The translations under genes were made by a program, and so were the position numbers. Of a stretch of 64,000 nt of DNA, positions 8,972 through 16,796 are shown piece after piece. Numbering within the stretch: the first letter of the stretch is position 1; the number at the start of each line of letters is the position of its first letter. The stretch lies in NCBI GenBank assembly GCA_019637155.1, contig JAHBWE010000015.1, forward strand, positions 62,001-126,000, read 5' to 3'. A model generated the notes under the pieces. That model was not told the origin of the DNA. It ran no database searches and saw nothing but the letters and a program-made list of their open reading frames with translations. Source of the DNA: Labilithrix sp. GTDB taxonomy: Bacteria > Myxococcota_A > Polyangia > Polyangiales > Polyangiaceae.

Positions 8972-9491
8972 TCAGCGCGAGGTCGTTGCGGGGTTGTACA
9001 GATCGGCGAGGTCGTGGATGGCGACGCCCGTGAGCTTGGACTTTGGGCGTGAGATGACGAAGACGTGCTCGCGGATGGTGCGACCGCCGGTGGGGTAGCG
9101 TGCGGACCGCACGGGGCGCGATCGCTGGACGGCGTTGCCAGCGGCACTCCCCGAGATCGAGATCCCAGAGGCGCTGGAGCACGGAAGGAAGCTCGGGGCT
9201 CGCCTCGCACAGCCACTGGAACTCGTCGAGGACGATGACCAGCTTCTTCCCCTTCGGCGCAGCTGCGACGACGACTCCCAGGTGGCGGGCGCCGTCTCGG
9301 CGAGAGCAGGAACCCTCAGCCACTCCGCGGCAGCTCGCATGAAGTTCGCGATCTGCGGCCCTCGCAGCTTGCTGCTCGCCGTGAAGTACACGCCCGGCTT
9401 CTTGTCGATGAAGCGAAGGAGGAGCTCGGTCTTGCCGAGCATCCAGCTCCGCGCGGCGCCCGATGAAGTCTCTCACCGGCATGGGTGACAT
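8972..9491 (-). pseudogene. Decayed archaeal-type ATPase gene (AAA/DUF234-like)
   Basis: Pieces of one ATPase are spread over two frames. MSPMPVRDFIGRRAELDA (start at 9491) is typical of the N-terminus. The next frame gives GKTELLLRFIDKKPGVYF and RGPQIANFMRAAAEWL. The first frame then returns with GKKLVIVLDEFQWLCEASPEL, a Walker B with DEFQ, and SVLQRLWD. The stretch between ELDA and GKTELL that should carry most of the P-loop is missing, and the C-terminal half is unreadable. So there is an internal deletion plus at least two frameshifts. It lies next to tRNA-Gly, a common integration spot, which suggests a remnant of transferred DNA (inference). Confidence 0.7.
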
Positions 9492-9503
9492 GTTGCTTTG
9501 CGA

Positions 9504-9533
9504 TGACTTACTAAGTCGACGCTTAGTAAGTCA
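9504..9533. promoter_or_regulatory. Perfect 12-bp inverted repeat, possible operator or terminator
   Basis: TGACTTACTAAG (9504-9515) and CTTAGTAAGTCA (9522-9533) are exact reverse complements around TCGACG. It is AT-rich in a GC-rich genome, ends 13 bp from the start codon of the decayed ATPase gene and 10 bp from the end of the next gene. The position fits an operator or promoter element of the ATPase gene. A terminator for the 9544-9939 gene is also possible, but a clear T-run is lacking. Confidence 0.55.
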
Positions 9534-9543
9534 GGCGTGAGCT

Positions 9544-9939
9544 TCACTTCGCGCAGCGGTAGGCGTAGCCGTTGTAGTCGGCGAGGGTGACGTGGCCGTA
9601 GGGGGCCGAGAACGTCGGCTCGGAGCGATACACGTAGTCGGCGCCTTGCGCCGCGGCCGCGTTTCGGAGGTCGTTCAGCGCGTAGGCGGCGAGGCCGGGC
9701 TTGTCGAGGCCGACGATCGAGCCCTCGATGACGCCGCCGGCGCGACCGTGCACGTCGGCCAGGCGCTCGCACGACGGAGCAGGCGGCGACGTCGACGCGA
9801 CGACCGCCGCGCCCGCCGGCGTGAGCGCGGGACGATGACAGCCCGCGAGAGCGACGAGCATCAGCGGCATGAGCTCGAGCCGTCCTATCGCCGCGCGGCT
9901 CCAGAGCGCTCGTGCGGGCGCGCGGTCGCGGATCGCCAT
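9544..9939 (-). CDS. DUF4156-like lipoprotein
   Basis: 131 aa. LELMPLMLVALAGC is a signal with lipobox. The mature domain starts SCERLADVHG, contains LRNAAAAQGADYVY and ends LADYNGYAYRC. This matches the small outer-membrane lipoprotein fold with two terminal cysteines, a LRN-AA-GA helix and a GYAYxC end (DUF4156/RcsF-like group). The two cysteines probably form a disulfide. Start ATG 9939 allows a full signal peptide; ATG 9870 would be too short. Confidence 0.65.
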   Translation of the reverse strand: MAIRDRAPARALWSRAAIGRLELMPLMLVALAGCHRPALTPAGAAVVASTSPPAPSCERLADVHGRAGGVIEGSIVGLDKPGLAAYALNDLRNAAAAQGADYVYRSEPTFSAPYGHVTLADYNGYAYRCAK

Positions 9940-10375
9940 GTCGTTCGGAGCGTATCGCGGGTCTCCGGAACGTGCTCCCTTTCGGCGCGGCCCGGACGCA
10001 GACGCAGCACCTCACGACGTCGGTCGCACGCGTCTCGCTGCGGTGGTGGTCGTGGGACCATCGGGGGGTGGGAGCGACGCGACGAGGCTCGCGATGTTCG
10101 CGAGCGCCGCGAGGGTACCGACGGGTGCGCCCGCCTTGCCTCCCGGGAGCGCGGTGAGGTGACCTCTGCGCCTCGGCTCGTCGAGAGCGTGCGCGAAGAC
10201 TCGCGTTCGAATCGCTCGCACGTGACCGCCGCGACGCAGCGGACCGCCCACGAGGGCGTACGTCAAAGTGGCAAGAGAGAACGCGACCGGATGACGTTAT
10301 GACCCGTGCTGGCCGAGCGGGCATACGGAAGCTCGCGGAAGGACGCGCGGCACTGGGCTTGCTCGACGCGATGCC
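9940..10375. other. Intergenic region without a supported gene
   Basis: About 430 bp between divergent genes. Open frames exist on both strands but none has a ribosome binding site, recognisable protein features or a consistent reading. It presumably holds the promoters of the flanking genes. Confidence 0.5.
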
Positions 10376-11119
10376 ATGAGCTCTCTCGCCAAACGTGTCG
10401 TGGTCGTCGTCGCCGTCGGGATCGGCGTCGTCGGGGCCGCGAAGATCTTCGGACGCAACGACGACGCGGCGCGCTTCGCCGCGGAGAAGAACCGGGTCGA
10501 CGCCGAGTGCCGCGCCTACCGGAGCGACCCGCGCCATCGCCACGCCGCGGTGTGCCGCGGGAGCGACGCCTACGAGCCCAAGGCGATACCGCTGCGCAAG
10601 AGCGCGGTCGCAGCGCTCGACGGCGCGCGCGTGTTGCTCGCGCGCGCCGACACGCGCGGCGCCGAGGCCGCCGTCCGCCGCGCGCTCGACGTCCTCGGCG
10701 AGCTCGACCAGCTCGGGACGTTCATCGCGCAGATCGTCGCGAACAGCGTCGTGCGCGACACCCTCGACCTCCTCGCCGCGCACCCCGCGCTCGACGCCCG
10801 CGCGCTCCTCCGCGACGTGCGCCTCGACGTCCACAAACCGTTCGAGGCGGAGCGGCTCCAGCGCGAGTGGACGCTCGTGCACTGGAACGACATGCCGGGA
10901 GAGCAGGGCCGTCGCAGCGACGGCGACCTCGCCGACGAGATCGCCGCGAACGAGGCCCAGTTCGACGCCATGCACGAGGCCGTCGTCCGCCGCCGCGACG
11001 TCGCCGCGTGCGAGGCTGCCGCGCAGAAGGACCTCACCGTCGCCGTCCCCTCCGTCCTCTGCGTCAAGGTGCACGAGGTCGTACGCACCGCCGCGCGCCT
11101 CGACGCCGCGCGCCGATGA
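10376..11119 (+). CDS. Membrane-anchored protein, unknown function
   Basis: 247 aa with a single N-terminal membrane anchor (KRVVVVVAVGIGVVGAAKIF) and a helical periplasmic-type body with repeated Ala/Arg/Leu helices (EAAVRRALDVLGELDQLG). Cysteines occur in AECRAYRSDP, AAVCRGSDAY and VAACEAAAQ. It is not recognised as a named family. It is the first of a plus-strand run with the FHA, von Willebrand and glycosyltransferase genes (16 bp to the next start), so an envelope role is likely. Confidence 0.7.
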   Translation: MSSLAKRVVVVVAVGIGVVGAAKIFGRNDDAARFAAEKNRVDAECRAYRSDPRHRHAAVCRGSDAYEPKAIPLRKSAVAALDGARVLLARADTRGAEAAVRRALDVLGELDQLGTFIAQIVANSVVRDTLDLLAAHPALDARALLRDVRLDVHKPFEAERLQREWTLVHWNDMPGEQGRRSDGDLADEIAANEAQFDAMHEAVVRRRDVAACEAAAQKDLTVAVPSVLCVKVHEVVRTAARLDAARR

Positions 11120-11135
11120 GGGCTATCGTGGACAC

Positions 11136-11933
11136 GTGGGCCCCCCCTTCCGCGTCCGTGTCGGCGACTCGCGCACGGGACCCATCTTCCGCTTCGAGAG
11201 CGACAGCTTCTCGATCGGGCGGACGCAATCGAACGATCTCGTCCTCCCCGACGAGTCGGTCGGGCTGCGTCACGCCCGCGTCGAGCGCACGGACGTAGGC
11301 GCCGCGTTCATCGTCGTCGACGTTCGCACGAACGCGCGGACGAGGCGCGACGAGGGCGAGCCCTTCACGATCGGATGCTACGAGCTCCGGCTGCTCGATC
11401 GCGATCCGCCCGCCGCCGAGGAGCAGACGTTCCTCGACGCGCTCGAGCGCGGCCCGACCGACGACGAGACCCGCAGCGTCTACGCCGACTGGCTCGAGGA
11501 GCAGGGCCGCCCGCTCGAAGCCGAGTTCCTCCGCGCGCAGATCGAGATCCGCGGGCTCGCGGCCGACAGCGTTCGCTTCGCGATGCTCTCGGGGCGCGTG
11601 CGCGAGATCGGGCGCGACCTCCCGCCGAGCTGGCGCCGCACCGTCGCGCGGCCCCCGGTCGAGAAATGCCATACGCGCTTCGAGGTCACCTGCCCCAAGG
11701 CGTGGGACAAGATGACGCCGACGGCGAACCCGAACCAGCGCCACTGCGGGACGTGCGACCAAATCGTGTATTATGCACGCACCGTGGAGGAGGCGCGGCT
11801 GCACGCGATGAACCGCCGCTGCCTCGTCGTCGACGTCGTGCCGCTCCGTAAGCGCGGCGACCTCGACGCGCCGCCGCCGATGATGATGGCGGGCATGCCG
11901 GCCCCTCCCCCTCGGCTCCTCCGCGGAAGGTGA
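11136..11933 (+). CDS. FHA domain protein with TIGR02996 motif and zinc-ribbon-like tail
   Basis: 265 aa, three parts. Residues about 1-90 are an FHA phosphothreonine-binding domain (FSIGRTQSNDLVLPDESVGLRHARVE). About 95-130 match the TIGR02996 repeat domain (FLDALERGPTDDETRSVYADWLEEQGRPLEAEFLRAQ region). The C-terminal part has CPKAWDKM, RHCGTCDQIVYYARTVEEAR and RRCLVVDV, a cysteine pattern seen in small myxobacterial proteins. Start GTG 11136 directly gives the FHA beta strand. The stop overlaps the next start by 4 bp (GTGA). Role: probably reads phosphorylation by Ser/Thr kinases (inference from FHA). Confidence 0.82.
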   Translation: MGPPFRVRVGDSRTGPIFRFESDSFSIGRTQSNDLVLPDESVGLRHARVERTDVGAAFIVVDVRTNARTRRDEGEPFTIGCYELRLLDRDPPAAEEQTFLDALERGPTDDETRSVYADWLEEQGRPLEAEFLRAQIEIRGLAADSVRFAMLSGRVREIGRDLPPSWRRTVARPPVEKCHTRFEVTCPKAWDKMTPTANPNQRHCGTCDQIVYYARTVEEARLHAMNRRCLVVDVVPLRKRGDLDAPPPMMMAGMPAPPPRLLRGR

Positions 11934-13006
11934 TCCGTCCCCGCGTCCGTCTCTGGGCGTTGCTCGCGGGGCCCGCCGTCGTCGTCGCGTGCGGCGCGCG
12001 CACGGGGCTCGGGTTCGAGCTCGCGCCGGACGACGACACCGACACGATGGACGCGACGGCGCGGCTGGACGCGCGCGCGGAGATCGACGCGGGCATCGTC
12101 ACCTGCGTCGATGGGCGCTTCCCGCTTCGCCGCGCCTCGCCCGCGGTCATGTTCGTCCTCGATCGCTCGCTGTCGATGCGGCAGAGCCTCGCCGGCGCGT
12201 CGCGCTGGCAGACGCTGCGGAGCTCGCTCGCCGCCGCGCTGCCGCCAGTCGACGACACGATGGAGCTCGGCGCGCTCGTCTACCCGATCTCGAACGGCGG
12301 CGCGCAGAGCTGCGTCGTCCCCGGCGCGCCGGACCTCTTCCCCACGTTCCGGAACGTCGACGCGCTGATCGACCTCCTCGACGCGAACGGCCCGCGCGGA
12401 TCGACCCCGACCGCCGACGCGATCGACAGTGCCGCGACCGCGCTCTACGGGTTCCGCGCCGCGTCGCGCGCGCGCGCGATGGTGCTCGCGACCGACGGCG
12501 AGCCGACCTGCAACCCGAGCCTCGACGGCGACACGTGCGACTGCGTCGACGGCCGCTGCCGCGGGAACCCGCGCGGCTGCCTCGACGACGCCCGCACCGC
12601 CGATCGCCTCGCGTTCCATCGCGACCGCGGGCTGCCCACCTACGTGATCGGGATCCAGGACGCGAACAACTCGCGGCTCGTCAGCGTCCTCAATCGCCTC
12701 GCCGACGCCGGCGGCCGCGCGCGCAACGGCGCGCGCCGGTACTACGAGGCCACGTCGCAGGCGCAGCTCACGCTCGCGCTCTCCACGATCCGCGATCAGG
12801 TCAGCGCCTGCACGTACCTCACGACCTCGGTGCCGACCGAGAACGGGAGCATCTCGTTGCTACTCGACGGGCTCCCGATCGACGGAGCGGACTGGTCGTG
12901 GAGCAACCGCGCCAACGGCGAGATCCTCTTCGCCGGCACCGCGTGCGACGTCGCCCGCGACGCGGTGCTCGAGGTCGACGTCCGCTGCGACGTCCGCGAC
13001 GAGTGA
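11930..13006 (+). CDS. von Willebrand factor A domain lipoprotein
   Basis: 358 aa. The signal is MIRPRVRLWALLAGPAVVVAC. It is followed by an acidic linker and a VWA domain with metal-ion-dependent adhesion site DRSLS (D78, S80, S82), GSTPTADAID and the strand AMVLATDGEPTC. A cysteine-rich insertion (CNPSLDGDTCDCVDGRC) sits after the third metal motif. A small beta domain ends the protein. VWA lipoproteins bind protein ligands on the cell surface. The GTG start overlaps the FHA gene stop, and the glycosyltransferase begins 4 bp after its own stop. Confidence 0.85.
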   Translation: MIRPRVRLWALLAGPAVVVACGARTGLGFELAPDDDTDTMDATARLDARAEIDAGIVTCVDGRFPLRRASPAVMFVLDRSLSMRQSLAGASRWQTLRSSLAAALPPVDDTMELGALVYPISNGGAQSCVVPGAPDLFPTFRNVDALIDLLDANGPRGSTPTADAIDSAATALYGFRAASRARAMVLATDGEPTCNPSLDGDTCDCVDGRCRGNPRGCLDDARTADRLAFHRDRGLPTYVIGIQDANNSRLVSVLNRLADAGGRARNGARRYYEATSQAQLTLALSTIRDQVSACTYLTTSVPTENGSISLLLDGLPIDGADWSWSNRANGEILFAGTACDVARDAVLEVDVRCDVRDE

Positions 13007-13009
13007 GCC

Positions 13010-14485
13010 GTGAAGCCGAAGCCCGCGCAGGTCTGTGTCGTCGTCGCGCTCGCGGGCGCGCTCGTTCGCCTCGCCCTCGCCTTCCGCGACGAGACGTACC
13101 TCGATCGTCTCTTCGTCCCCGACGACACGTACTACACGCTCGCGATCGCGCGGTCGATCGCGCGCGGGCTCGGCCCCAGCGCCGACGGAGCTCACCTCAC
13201 GAACGGGTTCCAGCCGCTCCTCGCGTTCTTGCTCGTCCCGATCGCGAGCCTTCGCGGCGCGCTCGCGATCGGCGCGATCGCCGACGGCGTCACGGCGTGG
13301 TGCCTCGGTCTCCTCGCGCGGCGGAGCGCGGGCTCCGACGTCGCCGCCGTAGCCGCGACGACGATCTGGGCGCTCTCGCCCTCGGCCGTCGCCGTCTCCT
13401 CGAACGGCCTCGAGACGTCGCTGACGATCGCGTGCGTCACCGGCGCGCTCGTGCTCTGGCAGAAGGACACGTCGCGCTGGCTCACCGGCGCCGCCCTCGG
13501 CCTCTGCCTCCTCGCGCGCGTCGACACCGTGTTCGTCGTCGTCGCCGTCGGCGTGCTCACGCTCCGGCGCGACGGGCTCCGCGCGACGTGGCCGCTCGCC
13601 GCCGGCGCGGCCGCCGTCGTCGCGCCGTGGTGGATCTACTCGCTGAGCCGCTTCGGCACCTTCGTCCCCGAGAGCGGCGCGGCGGTCCGCGAGCAGGCGA
13701 TGATGTACCGCGCGGCCGGGATGGTGATCCGCGATCAGGTCGCGTGGGCGGCCGGCGCGATCGTCGGTCCGCCGTTCGTCGACTGGACGCCGCTCCGCGA
13801 ATTCCTCGGCAAGACGGCGTCCGGGATCGGGCTCGTCATCGGCGTCCTCTGCGCCGGCGCAGCGGTCTGGCTCTTCCGGCGCACGCGCGACGACGTCGTC
13901 CGCGCGGCCCTCGCGTACGCGCTCGCGCTCTTCGCGTTCTATTCGCTCTACCTCCCCGCGACGTGGTTCTTTCGCCGCTACCTCGCGCCGATCCACGCCG
14001 TCACCGCGCTCGTCGTCGCGCTCCACGTGCGGCGCCGCGCGTGGGCGGGGTGGTGCTTGCTCGCGCTCGTCGCGATCGGACGGCTCGCGCTCGCGACGCC
14101 GGTGATGACGATCGATCAGGGACATCACGGCGCGAAGGGCTACCGCGAGCCGGCGCGTCAGGTCCTCGCGCTCGCGCCGCCGGGCGCGGTCGTGGGCTCG
14201 TTCCAGAGCGGAGCGCTCGCGTGGTTCGCGGACGGGACCGGGCGCGCGGTCGTGAACCTCGACGGCGTCGTCGACCGCGAGGCCGCGCGCGCGGTGCGCG
14301 AGCACCACCTCGCGGCGTTCGCACGATCGCGCGGCGTCACGCACTTCGCCGACTGGGAGGTCAACGTGAAGCGCTTCCGCGAGCGCGCCGGGGACGCGAC
14401 GTTCGTGCTCCGCCGCGTCGGCGAAGCAGAGCCGCAAGGCCGCGACGAGCGCTTCGTCCTCTACGCGATCGACTGGCCGGACTGA
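13010..14485 (+). CDS. GT-C family membrane glycosyltransferase (dolichyl-phosphate-mannose/ArnT type)
   Basis: 491 aa with about ten membrane helices. After the first helix comes VPDDTYYTLAIARSIARG, the acidic DD motif typical of the first periplasmic loop of lipid-phosphate-sugar-dependent transferases, then LTNGFQPLLAFLL. The C-terminal soluble domain (VVGSFQSGALAWFADG, VNLDGVVDREA) is typical of this group. It would transfer sugar from a polyprenyl-phosphate donor to protein or glycan in the periplasm. Acceptor unknown. GTG 13010 is the only start that keeps the first helix. Convergent with the receiver gene, 6 bp between stops. Confidence 0.8.
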   Translation: MKPKPAQVCVVVALAGALVRLALAFRDETYLDRLFVPDDTYYTLAIARSIARGLGPSADGAHLTNGFQPLLAFLLVPIASLRGALAIGAIADGVTAWCLGLLARRSAGSDVAAVAATTIWALSPSAVAVSSNGLETSLTIACVTGALVLWQKDTSRWLTGAALGLCLLARVDTVFVVVAVGVLTLRRDGLRATWPLAAGAAAVVAPWWIYSLSRFGTFVPESGAAVREQAMMYRAAGMVIRDQVAWAAGAIVGPPFVDWTPLREFLGKTASGIGLVIGVLCAGAAVWLFRRTRDDVVRAALAYALALFAFYSLYLPATWFFRRYLAPIHAVTALVVALHVRRRAWAGWCLLALVAIGRLALATPVMTIDQGHHGAKGYREPARQVLALAPPGAVVGSFQSGALAWFADGTGRAVVNLDGVVDREAARAVREHHLAAFARSRGVTHFADWEVNVKRFRERAGDATFVLRRVGEAEPQGRDERFVLYAIDWPD

Positions 14486-14491
14486 GGAGGC

Positions 14492-14905
14492 TCAGGCCGC
14501 GCGCGCGTGGGTGCAGAGGATCTCGCCGAGGACGATCTCGATCTCGCTCAGCGTCGCGGGCTTCTCGACGAAGCGTGTGCCGATGATCGCGAGGAGATCG
14601 TCGTCGACGTTCGATCGCGCGACCCCGGTGAGGATGAGCGCGCGCGCGGCTTGCTCCGGGAGGATCCGGTCGAGCGCGAGGATGAACTGCTTGCCGCTCA
14701 TCCCGCCGAGCGTGAGGTCGCAGATGATCGCGTCGTACCGCTGGCCGTTCGCGATCTCGGTGAGCGCGACCTCCGCGTCGTCCCGCTCGTTGACGGAGTA
14801 GCGACGCTTCAGCCCGCGCACCAGCGCGCGTCTGAGCATCGCGTCGTCGTCGATCACGAGAACGGACGGCCCGGTCGGTTGCGACCTCGGAGGCAAGTTA
14901 CCCAT
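14492..14905 (-). CDS. Stand-alone CheY-like response regulator receiver
   Basis: 137 aa, one receiver domain with no output domain. Acidic pocket D19/D20/D21 in VIDDDAML, phosphoacceptor D63 in IICDLTLGGMSG, T93 in LILTG, and K115 in VEKP. It would act by protein contact when phosphorylated by a histidine kinase. No kinase is adjacent; the nearest in the window is at 28.2 kb. Upstream 14906-15136 is AT-richer and should hold promoters for this gene and for the divergent PilZ gene. Confidence 0.9.
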   Translation of the reverse strand: MGNLPPRSQPTGPSVLVIDDDAMLRRALVRGLKRRYSVNERDDAEVALTEIANGQRYDAIICDLTLGGMSGKQFILALDRILPEQAARALILTGVARSNVDDDLLAIIGTRFVEKPATLSEIEIVLGEILCTHARAA

Positions 14906-15136
14906 GCCTCACTGAACGGCCGCCTGAACCGCAACAACAGCCCTGCGCCCCATTTTTCTTCGCTCGTAGGCCCGCGAAATTTGCGCGCAATTCGGCGCGT
15001 CAGCGAAAAAAAGACCGAATTGACGCGGTGCATGAATGCAAAGGTGGGATATAGGTGCTAGCCGACCCAACGCTTTCGGTGGCCATGGGGAAAACGGCCA
15101 CGAGATTCGGAAGATTCGGAAGGAGCCGAGCAGCCC

Positions 15137-15475
15137 ATGATGCAGACCAGCCGCGCAGACGATCGACGGGAAACGACACGCACTCCGGCGGTGCTCGCGG
15201 TGGGGCTCGCGACCGACGCGAAGGCCAACCGTCACGGCGTCACGCGCGACCTCAGCACGAAGGGCCTGCTCATCGTCACGCCGAGCCACTTCTCGAAGGG
15301 CGACCGCCTGAAGATCACGGTGCACGGCAACGACGGCGGCGTCGACGTCGAGGGCCGCGTGGCCCGCGTCGACGAGAACCCGATCTCGTCGCCCGAGCTC
15401 TGGCGCTACCGCGTCGGCGTCGAGCTCGATCGGCCGCTCCCCGAGGAGCTCGTCGACGTCGTCGCGAAGGCTTAA
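15137..15475 (+). CDS. PilZ domain protein (c-di-GMP receptor type)
   Basis: 112 aa, a single PilZ domain with the two c-di-GMP-binding motifs: RxxxR at R11-R15 (RETTR) and D38-L-S-T-K-G43 (DxSxxG). The barrel continues with LLIVTPSHFSKGDRLKITV and RVARVDE. Both motifs are complete, so binding is likely. Target unknown; in myxobacteria PilZ proteins act in motility, exopolysaccharide and development. Its TAA stop overlaps the stop of the convergent COQ4-like gene. Confidence 0.9.
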   Translation: MMQTSRADDRRETTRTPAVLAVGLATDAKANRHGVTRDLSTKGLLIVTPSHFSKGDRLKITVHGNDGGVDVEGRVARVDENPISSPELWRYRVGVELDRPLPEELVDVVAKA

Positions 15476-16092
15476 GCCGTCGCCGTCGCGGCGGCCTTGC
15501 CGCCCTTCTTCAGGACGTACTTCGCGAAGAGACCGACCGGCACGAGCGGACCGGCGAGCACGATCGAGGCCGCGACGACGCCGAGCGCGGCGACGGCGGT
15601 GAGCGCGAAGAGCGCCACGTCCGTGAGGGTCGCCTTCGGGCGCGTCGTGCACGGCGTGAAGCGCGCGCGTGCCTCGCCCACCGTCATGCCGAGCAGCGTC
15701 GCGACGTCTTCGCCGTACGTGCTCTGCTCGCGGCGGCCGCGCACGAACGCGCGGAAGGTCCGGCGCGGCGCGCCGAACAGGCCCGCCCCCAGCCCGCCGA
15801 GGTTCAGCCACCACGCGGCGTAGAAGTCCTTGCACCCCGCGCCGAGCTCCCAGGCTCCGATTTCCATCTCGCCGGTGAAATCGGTGTCGTAGCCGGTCAA
15901 GAGGTGATGCGCGTCGTGATGCGCGAGCGCGCGCGCACGTCCCTTCGTGTTCGGAAAGGGCACGGAGAACGGGCCGACGTAGAAGTCGACCCACGCGTCG
16001 TCGTAGCCACCGTCCGCCCCGAACTGGTTCACCGCGAAGTACCGATCCCGCGCCGCCCGCATGGTCATCTCGTTCTCGTAAACCGTCTTCAT
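15472..16092 (-). CDS. COQ4-like protein
   Basis: 206 aa. Contains AHHDAHHLLTGYDTDFTGE, an exact HDxxH-x11-E match to the zinc-ligand motif of COQ4, the ubiquinone-biosynthesis protein, followed by GAWELGAG. A C-terminal segment (LFALTAVAALGVVAASIVLAG) looks like a membrane helix, which classic COQ4 lacks. ATG 16092 is the start. It is divergent from a TetR regulator with only 48 bp between starts, and those 48 bp carry a palindrome, so it is probably the TetR target. A role in quinone or lipid binding is inferred; other ubiquinone genes are not in this window. Confidence 0.75.
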   Translation of the reverse strand: MKTVYENEMTMRAARDRYFAVNQFGADGGYDDAWVDFYVGPFSVPFPNTKGRARALAHHDAHHLLTGYDTDFTGEMEIGAWELGAGCKDFYAAWWLNLGGLGAGLFGAPRRTFRAFVRGRREQSTYGEDVATLLGMTVGEARARFTPCTTRPKATLTDVALFALTAVAALGVVAASIVLAGPLVPVGLFAKYVLKKGGKAAATATA

Positions 16093-16111
16093 GGCTTCCG
16101 TTTCCTTTGAC

Positions 16112-16136
16112 TGAGCGTACTCAGTGAGTACACTCA
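16112..16136. promoter_or_regulatory. Palindromic operator between TetR gene and COQ4-like gene
   Basis: A 25-bp near-perfect palindrome: TGAGcGTACTCA and TGAGTACaCTCA around a central G, with one mismatch per arm (C/A). It starts 20 bp from the COQ4-like ATG and ends 4 bp before the TetR ATG. A binding site covering both promoters, so that the regulator represses itself and its neighbour, is the standard TetR arrangement. Confidence 0.7.
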
Positions 16137-16140
16137 ATTC

Positions 16141-16776
16141 ATGACCTCTCCGGCGGCTCCGCGCAAGGGCAAATCGGCGGCGCCGCGCAAACGCGCCGAA
16201 ATGCGCGCGGAGACCCGGGCCGCGGTGAAGCAGGCGGCGTTCGAGCTGTTCGCGACGCAGGGCTTCGACGAGACGACGACGCAGGCGGTGGCCGAGCGCG
16301 CGGAGGTCGCGGCGGGCACGGTGTTCGTGCACGCAAAGGACAAGGTCGACCTCCTCTCTCTCGTGATGCACGACCTCCTCGCGGAGGTCCTCGCCGAGCG
16401 CCTCGCGACGCTGCCGGAGGGCCCACTCCTCGAGCGCTACCTCCACGTGTTCCGCGGGATCTTCGCGATGTACGCGAGGCATCCGAAGCTCGCCGCCGCG
16501 TTCGTGCGAACGCTCCCCGCCGCGCGCGGGCCCAACACGGACCAGGTGAACGCGCTCACGTTCGACTTCCTCCATCGCCTCGCCGTGCTCTTCACGGAGG
16601 CGCAGCAGAAGGGCGAGGTCGCCGCCAACCTCAACCCGATCGTCTGCGTGCAGAACGTGTTCGGGCTCTATCTCATGGTCCTCATGACGTGGCTCTCGGG
16701 GCACGTGCCGATCGAGGCGCTCGACGCGTTCCTGCGCGCGTCGCTCGAGGTCCAGTTCCGCGGCTTCCGCCCGTGA
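16141..16776 (+). CDS. TetR family transcriptional regulator
   Basis: 211 aa. After a basic tail, residues about 20-65 form the TetR helix-turn-helix (AAFELFATQGFDETTTQAVAE, then VAAGTVFVHAKDKVDLL). The rest is the ligand-binding and dimer domain. ATG 16141 lies 4 bp after the operator palindrome and has no Shine-Dalgarno sequence, so the message may be leaderless or start further in. Divergent from the COQ4-like gene, its likely target. Ligand unknown. Confidence 0.9.
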   Translation: MTSPAAPRKGKSAAPRKRAEMRAETRAAVKQAAFELFATQGFDETTTQAVAERAEVAAGTVFVHAKDKVDLLSLVMHDLLAEVLAERLATLPEGPLLERYLHVFRGIFAMYARHPKLAAAFVRTLPAARGPNTDQVNALTFDFLHRLAVLFTEAQQKGEVAANLNPIVCVQNVFGLYLMVLMTWLSGHVPIEALDAFLRASLEVQFRGFRP

Positions 16777-16796
16777 GCCGGCCGGGTCGACGGGTC

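Noticed and set aside
10012..10266. Minus-strand 84-codon frame between the DUF4156-like gene and the anchored protein
   Set aside because: No ribosome binding site, no recognisable fold, and composition like other shadow frames.
15020..15055. Promoter TTGACG with TATAGG before the PilZ gene
   Set aside because: The spacing is 24 bp, too long for sigma70, so I do not list it.
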